Source of the DNA: Purshia tridentata
Taxonomy: Eukaryota > Streptophyta > Magnoliopsida > Rosales > Rosaceae
Assembly (NCBI GenBank): GCA_003254885.1
Contig: QANT01002305.1
Span: forward strand, 1 to 64,000
Reading direction: 5' to 3'
DNA length: 64,000 bases
Shown here: in pieces, positions 11,893 to 24,300 of the stretch
How positions within the stretch are numbered: the stretch's first letter is position 1
How the letters are laid out: every line of letters begins with the position of its first letter
Notes under the pieces: generated by a model
The model's database searches: none
The model's input: only the letters and a program-made list of their open reading frames with translations
Told to the model about the DNA's origin: nothing
Position numbers and translations under genes: made by a program

Positions 11893-14855
11893 CTAATCCT
11901 TGGCTGAATCGTCGGCTGACTTGCCCTCTATCTTTGGCTTCAAAGAGGCTGAAGGTGATGGTGAGCCCTCCACTCCCATCTCAGTTCTGAGATCATTGAT
12001 GCTCTGCTCTAACTCATCAATCCTCCCGCCCATCTCATCAAGTAAATTGTGGTCAAGGGAACAAGAACCAACTTAATCCATATCAATGGGGTTTATGAAG
12101 TTCTTGTATTCAAGCAACCCTTTAAACACTCATACGGCAAAAAAGGGAAATAACAGTTTCATAACTATTCATCACAATTAAAAGTGCATATTTGAAATGA
12201 CTAACAAGTCTTGCATATAAAAGAAGTCGAAGGTGATAAACAAATAGATATTAGGTGAAATGAACATCCACTCACGCCTTCCACAACAACTAAAAAAGCA
12301 AGTCTACATTTTACTAATTAAGTCCAATAGGCACCACTCATCAGAAAGTGTACCACCTGAAAAAATTCAGGAACAGAAAAGGGCCAACACAATTGATTTA
12401 ATCATAGCATTCATAAACATTCTGAACTAAGGTTATTACACGTAATCAGACAAGCAAGAAGTAAAAATCTAGGACAACCAAATGAACCAAATTCAAATGC
12501 TAGCAAGGACCAATTTAAAGTTTTTTCATTCCTATTATGTCATAATAGATTTAGCTTATACTACTTCATAAAAATAATGAAAAACAAAGATATTGATTAA
12601 TTTGCAATTAGAAAGATAACTCAGAAAAGGATATTCTTTGTGATGATGGAATCAGACATTGACTGGAACCTGGTTTGCTGCAAAATGCAAAAACATAAGC
12701 CACACAATACATTGACCAGAGTAAGCTACTATAATTTAAAAAAAACGCACAAATGTATGACAAACTCACCATCTGCTGAAGCAGATTTTGTACCTGCAAA
12801 AGCCAAATAAAAGATTAAGCATATGGTGGGGATTCAATTACTATATATATGCATCAAAACTGCCTACTATATCACTTAAATTTAGTAAATATCTTTAGAA
12901 AATGAAAAAGTAAGGAGGAAGCCTCAAATGCAAAGCCCAAAAAGAAGATAGAACTCTAACAAGTCTATACTAATTGTATGAATATGAAATTGTTGTATTA
13001 ATAATGGACAGACCCAGAACCAAGACAGTTGAGCTTTTGGGTCAAGTTGAGTTTCACATGTCTGTTAAGGCCAATTTAGTTGGACTCTCCAAACTTTACG
13101 AGTTCTAACAAACTGATATCAAAACCGGTGTGGGAAGAAGCCCATGTGTGAGGAAGTGTGTTAAAATATAAAAAACAAAATGTGGGTCTTTAACATCTTA
13201 AACTTTTGTGCACAGTGGCAAACACAAAACTTATCAATATTAATTGACAATCTGTTCATCATTCAGTATCAAAGGTTTGGATGTCCAATAAGGTTACCAT
13301 AAAATTGCATGTTCCAGAATACTAATATAAAAAGACATCCTTAGAGCCATATACTCATGAACCTTAACAAGCTTAGTAGTCATCCTTATGGTCATATAGA
13401 AACAGTACAAATTAATTTAACATGAAAGGTTAATTAGAAAAGAAAGTTGTTTAGGAACTCACAAAAGCTGTCATATCAGCAGTGCTTTGTTTAGGGTCAT
13501 CCGTATCATGTCCATCCTGCCAAAAACAAATGGATGAGATGCTACAGTAAAATTTCATCAATAGTATCAAAATAGTCTGTTTATATGAAAATGTTAACAG
13601 TAAGAACCCATTCTCAGGTGATAAGTGTGAAGCGGCTGTCGTTTACAGAAAAGGTGCTAACTTATAGCCAACAGTTGCCCCCAATACCTACTAAAGAAGA
13701 CATCTCCGTAGGAAACTTTGGACATCTCACTGACATCCTAGCAGACACTTTCAAATAGTTATATTAACTTTAAAAATAAAATAAAAGAAAAACTAACCTA
13801 CATCTTGTCCCGAGCACTCAGTTCACATAATATAGAATGATATTATATCCAATGAGTTACAAATGCACCCTTGACTTCTCATGTACCAAAAGGCAAATGA
13901 ATTTAATTCCACCTTTGTATAAGATTCCAAAATTCACCAAAGTCACATGTGCTCCAGAAACTCCATCATCCAACGACCTTATATTGAAATTCCCACAGAG
14001 ACTATAACATTGTAACACTACTTGTTTCATGGTTTTTCAGTCCTTATATGTCAAGCTTCTGTAAAGAACATCCATGATTCTGCCCTTATACATCTTTCCA
14101 TCATACATTAGTTGGCGAAACCTGGCTTGACACTTACAGGACAATAATCACATTATTTCACACCTCTGAACAAGCTAATGAGTTGGACACAAAACCCAAA
14201 TACTCCAGCCAGAAAACCATGTGGTATTCGATTCCAAAAAATAAGCACTACAAGATGGTTTTACTGCGACAGAGTAACTTACAACATCAATGACTGCCAA
14301 CTCTCTGTTTGATAAACCAATAGTGGGGTAGCTGAAAGTTCTCTAACTCCATCACGACAACTATAAACTGACTAGCGAAAAGTGAAGCACGGATTGTTAC
14401 ATAAAAAATAAGCAGATAATAACTGCCCCAGTCCATCACCAAGCTAAAACAATCAGAAACATAACACCAGTGCTCATTTCCCAGACCCTCCTTCTAGGAA
14501 TGAACTTACTCTATAGAATGAAATTTTAAATTAAAAAGTTCAAAAACAATAGAATTATTATATTGGCTTATTTTCTCGAACTTTCCCAGCAAACAAACAG
14601 AACACTGAACGTGAAACAAAAATGACTCACAAAACCAAATAAGTCAAAGATTCAAAGGCAGTACAATGCATAAACTTATAAAAATGAAAATATACGGCAT
14701 CCAGTTACAGATCGGAGGCCATAAGCAACGCATATTCAGATAAAAGATAGTGAAATTTTCCAAACCCTAATTGGTTCAATCAATATATGAAAAATATCAA
14801 CGAAAATCAGACAATGCATTGGGTAGAAATTCTTTGATAAAAAGGAAATTACCAT
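11893..14855 (-). CDS. HSBP: Heat shock factor binding protein (HSBP)
   Basis: Small coiled-coil protein that binds trimeric heat shock factors and dampens the heat response. Five coding exons: 14853-14855 (only the ATG), 13463-13516, 12770-12793, 12635-12677 and 11893-12041. They total 273 nt, 90 aa. The sequence begins M|DGHDTDDPKQSTADMTAF and continues VQNLLQQM|QTRFQSMSDSIITK with heptad hydrophobics, then EMGGRIDELEQSINDLRTEM and an acidic/serine tail. Length and sequence match plant HSBP (about 86 aa in Arabidopsis). The first coding exon contributes just the start codon. The last intron (12042-12634) does not begin with GT: it begins ATATCCTTTT and ends AC, a U12-type AT-AC intron, and only this splicing preserves ...ITKIDEMGG. 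Confidence 0.95.
12042..12634 (-). other. AT-AC (U12-type) intron in HSBP
   Basis: The 5' splice site on the minus strand is ATATCCTTTT, the U12 AT-AC consensus. The 3' end reads CCCTTGACCACAATTTAC, with a U12-like branch site (TCCCTTGAC) ending about 11-12 bases before the terminal AC. Joining AAG A to TT GAT restores the conserved K-I-D-E-M-G of HSBP. No GT-AG alternative near these points keeps the protein. Confidence 0.85.
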
Positions 14856-15802
14856 GTTCGAAGTTTCTGTTGGGAAGGTTTTGGAGTCTCTCGGTTGCGC
14901 GGTGCAATCAGTGCAGAGCGGGGAAAGGTGTGGTTTGGTAAATTCGGAACAGGAGAGGGGATGATAAAGCCTTGTAAAGCTACACAATTACCGTTTTGTC
15001 CCTGATTGTCTGTTGTGCGGCTTCTTGTGCTACTTTTCTCCGTTCGTGCCTATTACATAATATTAGGCTTAGCATTTTTGGTTAGACTTCAGACCCTCCA
15101 AATGTTTTTAAGGAAAATTTATTTTCTTCGCTTATACTATTTTTATTTGAAAAATTCCACGACCACGCTATGGCCATGGCCATGGACAAGTACTATCTAT
15201 CTATTATCTTGGAAGCCATCAATTTTAAACATATTTTTAGAGAAGCAAATTTTATTACAAATATTTGTATCAAAATTTATGTTAAATTTTAAATATTTTG
15301 AAACTTGGTTTAGTGCATTTCTAAAGAGGTTATTTTGATGTTCATTTAAGATTGGGTTCTAGTCACATGTTTATGTTATATTTTCTTTTGTCTTATCAAA
15401 AAAAAAAATCTCTAAATCACAATTTTTAGTCAAATCTCTGAACCACATTATGCATCTAATAATTTCTTTACATAAAAATTTTAAGTTAGTCCAAATTGTA
15501 AGATTAGGTGGAGTTAGAATCAGAAAAAAGTTCAAAGATTTGATCTTTTCTAATATTTCATGTCAGACAAATACACTAAATTATAAACAAGTTTGTTTGT
15601 TTTGTTGAAAAAAAAATGTAATAGCAGATGGTTAATTTGATGGGAAGTAATACGAAATAAACTCACATACCCATTTACATTCTTAGAAACCCCCTAAATT
15701 TGCTCCATAACGTTCATTTTTTGGCACCCATTTACTCTCTGTATAATCCCATAAACATTTGTTTTGCTCTCTTGCTATCTCATCCTCCACAAGTTTTTTA
15801 CC
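14856..15802. promoter_or_regulatory. Divergent promoter region between HSBP and TSPO
   Basis: No gene is seen. It holds the HSBP 5' leader (14856 to about 14980) and upstream sequence of TSPO. A TATAAT at about 15739 lies near the TSPO start. The short ORF at 15006-15338 looks like noise. Confidence 0.5.
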
Positions 15803-16378
15803 ATGGCTTCTTCCACCATCCTCCAACACCGATTCAAGAACGACCAACCCAGCATCCCCACCAAACCCCCCTCCACCATTTTGACAAAACCCGAAAGCAA
15901 CAAGGCCAAGGCCAGGAGAGCCCTAAGGTCCCTAGCCATTGGGATTTCATTCCCATTCCTCTTGACTATGGTGACCATTTTCGTGTTTGGTTCGGGCACC
16001 AAGTACCGAACCCTGTCCAAGCCATTTTGGTTCCCACCTCTTTGGCTTATACACCTAGCCTCCCTATTTTCTTCATTGTGCATGGGTCTCGCCTCCTGGC
16101 TTGTGTGGGCCGAAGGCGGGTTCCATGCACAATACGACTCGTTGCTCCTATACGTTGCCCAATTCGTGTTAGGCGTGGCTTGGGGTCCTCTTGTGCTTAT
16201 GGTTGGGGCAGCTTGGATTGGATTAGTCATCTGTTTGGTACATTTTGGGATCCTGTATGCCTGCTACAAGTGCTTTCAAGGTGTGAATCCATTTGCCAAA
16301 GATCTTGTAAAACCATGTTTGGCTTGGATGGCTTATCTTTCCTTTGTTAGTTGTAAGCTTGTATGCATTGGAATTTGA
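15803..16378 (+). CDS. TSPO: Translocator protein homologue (TSPO)
   Basis: Membrane protein of the TspO/MBR (peripheral benzodiazepine receptor) family. In plants it is stress- and ABA-induced, located in ER/Golgi membranes, binds tetrapyrroles and is removed by autophagy. One exon, 191 aa. The ~45-residue hydrophilic N-terminal extension typical of plant TSPO precedes five hydrophobic segments at about residues 47-64, 77-99, 108-127, 130-155 and 168-188. Family residues are visible: WFPPLWLIH, the tryptophan-rich GLASWLVW loop and the C-terminal LVKPCLAW. The chosen ATG (MASSTILQHRFKND) has a better context (ACCATGG) than an in-frame ATG 39 bases upstream. The intronless structure matches other plant TSPO genes. 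Confidence 0.95.
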   Translation: MASSTILQHRFKNDQPSIPTKPPSTILTKPESNKAKARRALRSLAIGISFPFLLTMVTIFVFGSGTKYRTLSKPFWFPPLWLIHLASLFSSLCMGLASWLVWAEGGFHAQYDSLLLYVAQFVLGVAWGPLVLMVGAAWIGLVICLVHFGILYACYKCFQGVNPFAKDLVKPCLAWMAYLSFVSCKLVCIGI

Positions 16379-18524
16379 TACATTGTAATTTGTGCCACAC
16401 AATTATTTTCATGGTTGGGTTTTTTTAGGATTAGAGGCAGGAGATGATAAATCAAACTAACAATGATCACCCCCGGAGGTGTAATGCGATATACCTTTTG
16501 CAGCTTGCAGCACATTGACAGATTGGTTTCTTTTCGGGTTTTTCTTTTCTTTTTATATAGATAGTTTAGCATTTGGTGAAAACATGTATCTGAGATTTTT
16601 TGAACCTTATATTTCCATGGAATTAACAACATTGTGAATTGCCGTGTTTCCAGCTAGCCAGGTTCTTGTGAACTCTTTACTTTTTAGAAATCAATATTTT
16701 CTTGTAATCGATCCATATTAATTTTCGTTTTTTGTCTGTATTCTAATGAATAATGACATATATCCAATAAATTTGATGTCCATCACTTAAAACAAGTCCA
16801 CAAAATGTAAGTGAAAAACACAACTCAACAAAAACAAGCCCAAAAAAACACAACAAAACTTTTCTCAAGTACAATAACAGAAGAGGAAAAACAACCCAAC
16901 AAAAACAAGCTTACAAAACTTAATTATCTTAAGCAAGTTGTGGGCACTAATTGGAACTACAATGATAATGAACATTTACCCAAACTTCCTCCTCAAGCAA
17001 TCAAATTGGAGGTTTTAACATAAATAAACAAATAGAGAAAGAAAGGATGCGATGTTGAACTCCTCTAATTGGGTAAAGAACTCAATTAATTTGACAGTTA
17101 ATAGAAAAAATACACTAATATATTGCACTAGATCTAATGATGAAACTAATTAGGAGAGTGTTGCAGACTATTCAACAAGTGGTGTACACCCATCTATTTT
17201 AACATTATAGTTTCACATGGAGGCCACAGCAACCTCATTTTCTAAAGAAGTAATTAGAAAAAACTATCAGCAAAAAACATTAAATTGTTTTTTATAAAGT
17301 AAGTAGAGGAGATTACTGGACCAACGTGCATAATTAATTAACCATCAAGTCTAAGAAGCTTCGATTATAAATTTAGAATTTAGCTGGATAGCAAATCTGC
17401 ACAGAGAAAGAGGCTAGAAATGAGTGGAGACGCGTATTAGTGTTTGTTTGGCACATGTAGCTTTGCCAAATTGCCAATTGCTAGGTGTCGTCAAACTCTG
17501 TTTTTGTCTTCATTCAATTCCAAACGGGCTCGTGTTGGCCGTTCACTTGTTTGTCACATGAAACATATATATTTATTAGCTGTTAACTTGTAAGTTGTAG
17601 CTAAAATTGATATTAGCTGTTAGCTTGTTAACGTCACACCCAGACACTTAAAGATAAGCCATGTCCGCCATGTGATTTGAATAAATGCAGGGATACATTT
17701 AGATGTAGGGCTCGTCGCGCAATGTGAGACTTGGATTGCATGGTGTGAGGTTTAGTGATCTCACTGCCATTCGAAGCTTAGTGGGTTGTTCAACTCGTTT
17801 TCATTTCTTGGTTCTATTTTGCTTCAGGATGTAATTAATTTGGTGCATTCCACTTCACTGGTTTAAATTTTAAAACTAGGAATAATATTATAGATTTTAA
17901 ATAATGTAGTAGTTTATATGTTAATACTTAACTTGTTGTAAATAAACGAGTATAATAAATTATGATATGAATCTATAATACACTGCTACATGTATTTGTT
18001 AATTTTAGAAATAGAGAGACAAATAATTATGATTTATGTGCAACTTTATATGAAAAATAAATGGCCGGATTCACATAAACGGAGTATCAGGTCTCAACGT
18101 CTCAACACTCAGTACCTGGATCCACGAGTCAACATACCGGTCTAACCACACTGAATATTTTCCCTACAACGTGATGACGTGCAACAAACACGTAAAATTT
18201 ATAATTTTCTGAAAATTATAATTTTTGGGCCATTCAGAAAATTATTAAGAAATAGAAACTTGTCGGAAATCGGAATACACTTGTTGTTTCCCATTATTGC
18301 CTTACATGGACGATTGACTTTCTATCTTCTTTCTTCAGCTCCACCGACTCTACTCAATCTCACTTCTCTAAATCACAGCCCCCGTAAAACATACCCACAA
18401 TTTTCTTCGTATTTACAGTTGTAACCCACCAACAACAGCTGCAAACCTTTAATGAGATCTCAAGCCCAATCCTAAAAACCAAACTCGAGTTCCCGACCTT
18501 CCGGATCAACTCGGGCGTGTCAGA
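16379..18524. other. Intergenic region between TSPO and XXT
   Basis: The TSPO 3' UTR is followed by AT-rich sequence without a supportable gene. An ORF at 16811-17023 has low-complexity lysine/asparagine/threonine composition and is not believed. The last few hundred bases must contain the promoter and leader of the GT34 gene. Confidence 0.6.
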
Positions 18525-19892
18525 ATGCTGGAACGCTTATTTGGGCCCCGCCGTGTCCGCCAGATCCAGAGGGCGCTCCGCCACGGAACGGTGACGTTTC
18601 TCTGCCTCTTCTTAACTGTCGTCGTTCTACGTGGCACCATCGGGGCCGGGAAGTTCGGAACCCCCGAACAAGACTTCAACGAAATCCGCGAGCATTTCTA
18701 CGCCCACAATCGGCGCGTGGAGCCCCACCGGGTTCTCGAAGAGGTGGTTCCGAACGACGCCGACCCGGCCCAGTCCAACAATTATGCAACCTTCGACATA
18801 TCAAAAATCCTCAAGGACGAAGAAGGCGACGATGAAAAGCGAGATCCGAAACAGCCGTACAGCTTGGGTCCGAAAATCTCAGACTGGGATGAACAAAGAT
18901 CCGGGTGGTTGAAAGACAACCTGGGTTTCCCGAACTTTCTCGGACCCAATAAGCCCCGGGTTTTGCTGGTTACCGGGTCGTCACCGAAACCGTGCGAGAA
19001 CCCGGTCGGGGATCACTACCTGTTGAAATCGATCAAGAACAAAATCGACTACTGCCGGCTTCACGGGATCGAGATCTTCTACAACATGGCGCTTCTGGAT
19101 GCTGAAATGGCTGGGTTTTGGGCGAAGCTGCCGCTGATTCGTAAACTCCTTTTGTCTCATCCGGAGGTGGAGTTTCTGTGGTGGATGGACAGTGACGCCA
19201 TGTTCACTGACATGGCGTTCGAAGTCCCTTGGGAACGCTACAAGGACCACAACTTTGTAATGCACGGCTGGAACGAGATGGTGTACGATCAGAAGAACTG
19301 GATCGGGTTGAACACCGGAAGCTTCCTGTTGAGGAACTGCCAGTGGTCGCTGGACTTGCTCGACGCTTGGGCTCCGATGGGTCCCAAGGGGAAGATCCGA
19401 GACGAGGCGGGTCAGGTACTGACCCGAGAGCTGAAGGGCCGACCCGTTTTCGAAGCCGACGACCAGTCCGCCATGGTTTATTTACTCGCAAAATGGAAGG
19501 ACACGTGGGGCGAGAAGGTTTATTTAGAAAGCGCGTATTACCTTCACGGTTATTGGGGGATTCTGGTGGATAGGTACGAGGAGATGATGGAAAATTACCA
19601 TCCGGGGCTTGGGGATCATCGGTGGCCGCTGGTGACCCATTTCGTCGGGTGCAAACCGTGTGGGAAGTTCGGGGATTACCCGGTGGAACGGTGCCTGAAG
19701 CAGATGGATCGGGCTTACAATTTTGGGGATAATCAGGTGTTGCAGATGTACGGGTTTACGCATAAGTCGCTGAGAAGTAGGAAAGTGAAGAGGGTTAGGA
19801 ATGATAGTACCAACCCGCTTGAAGTGAAGGATGAGCTTGGGTTGCTTCACCCTGCTTTCAAAGCTCTCAAGCCATCATCATCATCTTCATGA
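18525..19892 (+). CDS. XXT2: Xyloglucan 6-xylosyltransferase, GT34 (XXT1/XXT2 type)
   Basis: Type II Golgi glycosyltransferase that transfers xylose from UDP-xylose to the glucan backbone of xyloglucan, a primary cell-wall hemicellulose. One exon, 455 aa. A short cytosolic basic tail is followed by a membrane anchor at ~21-37 (VTFLCLFLTVVVL), a stem, then the GT34 catalytic domain from ~140. The nucleotide-sugar DxD motif is D-S-D at 222-224 in LWWMDSDAMF. Other conserved blocks include PCENPVGDHYLLKSIKNK, GWNEMVYDQKNWIGLNTGSF, FEADDQSAMVYLL and HFVGCKPCGKFGDYP. It matches Arabidopsis XXT1/XXT2 almost end to end in my memory; XXT1 versus XXT2 orthology is not resolvable. The coding sequence is GC-richer than its neighbours, as is common for intronless GTs. 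Confidence 0.95.
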   Translation: MLERLFGPRRVRQIQRALRHGTVTFLCLFLTVVVLRGTIGAGKFGTPEQDFNEIREHFYAHNRRVEPHRVLEEVVPNDADPAQSNNYATFDISKILKDEEGDDEKRDPKQPYSLGPKISDWDEQRSGWLKDNLGFPNFLGPNKPRVLLVTGSSPKPCENPVGDHYLLKSIKNKIDYCRLHGIEIFYNMALLDAEMAGFWAKLPLIRKLLLSHPEVEFLWWMDSDAMFTDMAFEVPWERYKDHNFVMHGWNEMVYDQKNWIGLNTGSFLLRNCQWSLDLLDAWAPMGPKGKIRDEAGQVLTRELKGRPVFEADDQSAMVYLLAKWKDTWGEKVYLESAYYLHGYWGILVDRYEEMMENYHPGLGDHRWPLVTHFVGCKPCGKFGDYPVERCLKQMDRAYNFGDNQVLQMYGFTHKSLRSRKVKRVRNDSTNPLEVKDELGLLHPAFKALKPSSSSS

Positions 19893-21361
19893 TGATTTTC
19901 TTCATGTCTTTTTTTTTCTTTTTCTTTTTTGCTTAATTAATTTATTTAAGTTAATAATAATACGTGCCAATTTTTATCTTTCTTTCTATTTGTAATCACA
20001 TAATGTTGTTGTACTATCCTTTTGCGTTAGAAATAACTCCAAACTTCGACTTTATTTTGTATTGATTCTTAGCTTCTTGGAAAGAAAAGGTTATATAGTT
20101 TGGAATGATGTTTCTTTGTTGGTGGAATTCATGGGATGGAACCAATTGTCTTTGTACCATCTTCTTTTGTATAACTGAGTTTTGAGTAGGTGGACTCTAG
20201 AATAAGCTATATGAATCACAAGGTTCAATATTCTAAACAAAAGTTGAAAAGACTTTCGTTAAATATCAACAAGGGAAGTACTATACAAATGTGGCATGTG
20301 ATACACATTTCTTTGACCATTGAATCATTGATAGAATTAAATCTTGATGTATGACATTGGGTGATTATACCATAGGTAGTGTTGTGAAACTCAATATTTA
20401 ATAACTTTCATGCAAGTATAAAGACATTCACATAATCCAACAATATTGAGTCATATATGAATGAACATGAAATTTGTTTCAATGTTTGGTAAGGCACTCA
20501 AGAACGACATGATATGTTTCATTAGTATTTATTATACGTAACAAATTTCAGTTTCTACTCTCATTTTCTTATTTATTTATTGACGAAAACTTAATTATAG
20601 TAAATCATAATGACAATTATATCTTTAAAGGATTAATTTTAGAAAAAAAATTTGTTGATATTCTTCTATAATCATTTCTATACATTCAGGTTTGAATCCT
20701 CTTTTCTCTAATTAAAAAAAATAAAAATGAATTGCTGTATTTTATGTACATGGGCTGGCATTCCTGGGTCGGCCCGATACAATGTACCTAATTTAGTGGA
20801 GGTGGGCCCAACCCATGAATAGCCCCACTAACTAAAGAAGGAGCTCCCAAAAGCAAAAGGCACTCTGTTAAATTTGGGCCAACCAAAAGTTAAAGTAAAG
20901 ACTAAAGAGCTACAGTCTTGGACTGCCAGTGAACTGTGCCTAAACCCCACCCTCTAGGCTCATGCAAGCAAGGTACCATTAACGGGCCCACAGTCAGATC
21001 CAACGCCTACAAATCCACCACGTCGCCAAACATACCCAAGCTCCAGTGCGAGCTCTGCAGCACGTCCGCACGTGCTTCCCAGAAGAAGAGAGTGAAGTCG
21101 CTGATAATAGCTCACTCTCACTGAACCATCAACCATTAAATGCTTAAAACACCACACACTCAAGGAACAAACAAGCTGCCACGCACACTATAAAAGCCCA
21201 AAGCTATTCCCTTGGCGGCTAACAAAATTTTTTTTACCGAAACGTTCAGCTTCTAAACAGAAACCCTAATTTTCTCAGAGCATTGAATTTGAATAATTTC
21301 GGTGGTTTTTTTAAAATAAATTAATAAGTAAATTATTGGATTGAGGTTGGAGAAGACGATA
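19893..21361. promoter_or_regulatory. XXT 3' region and PRMT4 promoter
   Basis: No gene is seen. TATAAAA at 21189-21195 and a telo-box-like AAACCCTAA at 21262-21270 lie upstream of the PRMT4 ATG at 21362. The short ORFs at 20936-21163 overlap on opposite strands and show no family resemblance. Confidence 0.5.
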
Positions 21362-24300
21362 ATGGAGGACTCCATAGTGAAAAAGGCGCACAAACAGCAA
21401 GAGTTTGCTTTGGCCTCCTTCTCCGAGCTCGCTTCGTCGTCTTCTTCCTCTGCTGCTTCGTCGACGGAGGTTGCTCAGTTTAGCTCTGAAAATGGTGTTG
21501 CAGAGATTCGATTTCGTGGCGAGTCTGAATCCGCTGCTGTTGTCAATGTCGATCTTCAAACTGCTCAGGTTTGCTTCTCTTACTTGGAGTTTTGGTGCTT
21601 GGTTTTTATTGTTTGGTTGGTTACTTATGAAGTAAAGAAAAAGAGAAAAAAAAAACGAACATTTAAACATTGCAAGTGAGGAAAATATTTCGTTTCGTTG
21701 TTCGTTTGGCTGCTGAGAAAGTGAAGTTATGTAAGTGAAAGTTGATCGAAGTAAACAGTTACTATGTGTGACTGTGTGTGTGGTTTTAAGATTCAGTTAT
21801 ACATAAATATATATTCATTCTCTTCAGCAAAATTTCTCAGCGACTAAATGGACGGCAATGCATACATTCTTCGAATGATCGGTTAAATTATTAATTTCTT
21901 GGAGAATGCTTTATAAAATTATGAAACTTTAAGGGATGCAGTATGATTTGAGTGTGTTTTTGTGTTCCTCAGCTATTCAAGTTAGGGCCCATGCAGTCAG
22001 TTTGCATATCCGAAGGTTCTGTTACCGGAAAAGAGGAGGTAATTGAAATAATGTATTGTATATGCTTTTCCATTTTGAAGATTTTACTTGGCAAACTGCG
22101 AAGGTTCCAATATATATTTATTTCTTTTAGTGAAATTTCAATTTTGCATGTCGATTGGTATTTTTGTTTACAACATAGTTATATGATTTATTAGAGTGCT
22201 GCCAGATGTTTGTTTGTCATAAAATTATTTATTTTGAACCAGAAATTGTATTCAAGGGGAGTCGCTATCCATTTTAAAAATGAGGAGGAGAGCAGAGCCT
22301 TCCATAATGCATTTGAGCTGTGGAAGAAGGACCTTGTTGATCAAGGTGCTGTTTCCGAAGTTTTACTTATGAGTGTTTTAATATATAACTTTAGTTTATG
22401 GTTGGATTGACCAAAGAAACGAAGATAAGTACTCAATGAAGATGCATAACTGTAATTATTTCTGTTGTAATTTGGTTCAAATTTGTCTTTCTCCTTGAAG
22501 TTTTATTTTAGTCCAGTGTTACATGCATGTCAATTACTCCTCCTTTGTTTACTCTTCCAGGAAAACGTTTACCAAATGGAGAATTATCATCTTCCAAAAG
22601 CAAGTTCGATGATAAAATAGAGGCATCTTCTGCTAAAATGTATTTCCATTACTATGGACAATTGCTACATCAACAAAACATGCTACAAGATTATGTTAGG
22701 ACAGGTTGGTTCACTGAGCTGTAATTTTCTTGCTCATTCTAATCTTATGTTCCCCTTAATTTGTAGTTGGGAAGTTTTTTTAATTCTGAATTTCTACCAA
22801 ACTTTTATTAGTTTGCAGTAAAAAATTGTTCGAGTTACTTGCTCTTACGGCTGTGTATGGTTAGGCAGATTTGGTTTAATATGCAAGTCGTTTAGTGAAT
22901 ATGTTAATGAGGTATGCCCATGTTTTTTCAGGAACCTACTATGCTGCAGTAATTGAAAACCGTGCAGATTTTATTGGTCGTGTGGTGGTTGATGTTGGTG
23001 CTGGTAGTGGTATATTATCATTATTTGCTGCTCAGGTACAATTTGCTCTTTGATCGATTAAGTTCATAATGTGTATAATAATCTCGTTAAGGCATACTTC
23101 CTTTCTTTCTTTCTTTCTTTCTTTATTTATTTTTTTAAAAATTAAATAATGATCTTCCATCTTTTCTACCCCCATATATTTGCTCTTTGATCGATTAAGT
23201 TCATAATGTGTATAATAATCTCATTAAGGCATACTTCCTTTATTTATTTATTTTTAAATTAAATAATGATCTTCCATCTTTTCTACCCCCATATAGGCTG
23301 GTGCTAAACATGTTTATGCTGTGGAAGCATCTGAAATGGCAGAATATGCACGCAAACTAATTGCTGGGAACCCTGCCCTGGGTCAAAGGATAACAGTGAG
23401 CCATTTGATGTGATTTGTAAATTTGTATTTTCTTATTGCTCATTATCTTATTCTCTTTGCTGACACTGTGACCTATATATAGGTAATCAAAGGTAAAATT
23501 GAAGAGGTTGAGTTGCCGGAGAAAGCAGATATTCTTATCTCGGAGCCAATGGGTAAGCCTTTATATATTTGCTTTAGCCATTTAAGAGGATGTTCACCCC
23601 CTCCTTGATGTTAAATTGCATAGTCCTTCACCTTTGTAATCACTCTATTTCTCTAACATCAGTTCTTATGCTAATAAGCTTCTGCCGTGGTTGAACCTTT
23701 TATTTTCCAAGGGGTGTGTTGTGATCAGAAAATTGGAAACATTAAGATCAGAATAACAAGTTGAAAGCTCCATTTTTTTTTTGGGTTGTTGAAGTAATCT
23801 AATATAAAATTTTCTTTGGTATGGATTTAGGCACCTTGTTAATCAATGAAAGAATGCTGGAGACCTATGTGATTGCAAGAGATCGGTTTCTTCAGCCAAA
23901 TGGAAAAATGTTCCCTACAATTGGAAGGTAATATGGTTTAGCAGAGTTTATTCACCACCTCAACACGACACCGTCATAAGGGGGGATATCCGGGCTACTG
24001 ATAATGATCGTTTTAACCTTGCTTTTACACAGAAAGTACTTTATTAATTTGTTTATTTACATACACAAGCTTATTTTGTCTGGTCATGTTATTTTACCCT
24101 TGGGTGGTTGGGCTATGCAACGATTCTTTTATTTCATTTGCTTGTGGTCCTAGTGTTTATGCTTTCAAATTTAGTGTATATTTTTTTATATCACTTACTT
24201 TTTTACCTATAAAAGAATGGTTCTCTCTATTACTGTTTTCTCATCTATTCAAATTGATTACTTCTGTAGGATACACATGGCACCTTTCAGTGATGAATAT

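Noticed and set aside
15006-15338. 110-codon plus-strand ORF upstream of TSPO
   Set aside because: AT-rich hydrophobic translation typical of non-coding DNA; it sits in the promoter region.
15700-16350. 216-codon plus-strand ORF overlapping TSPO
   Set aside because: It is an alternative frame of the TSPO gene; only the 15803 frame has the family motifs.
16811-17023. 70-codon plus-strand ORF
   Set aside because: Low-complexity Lys/Asn/Thr/Gln translation from A-rich DNA.
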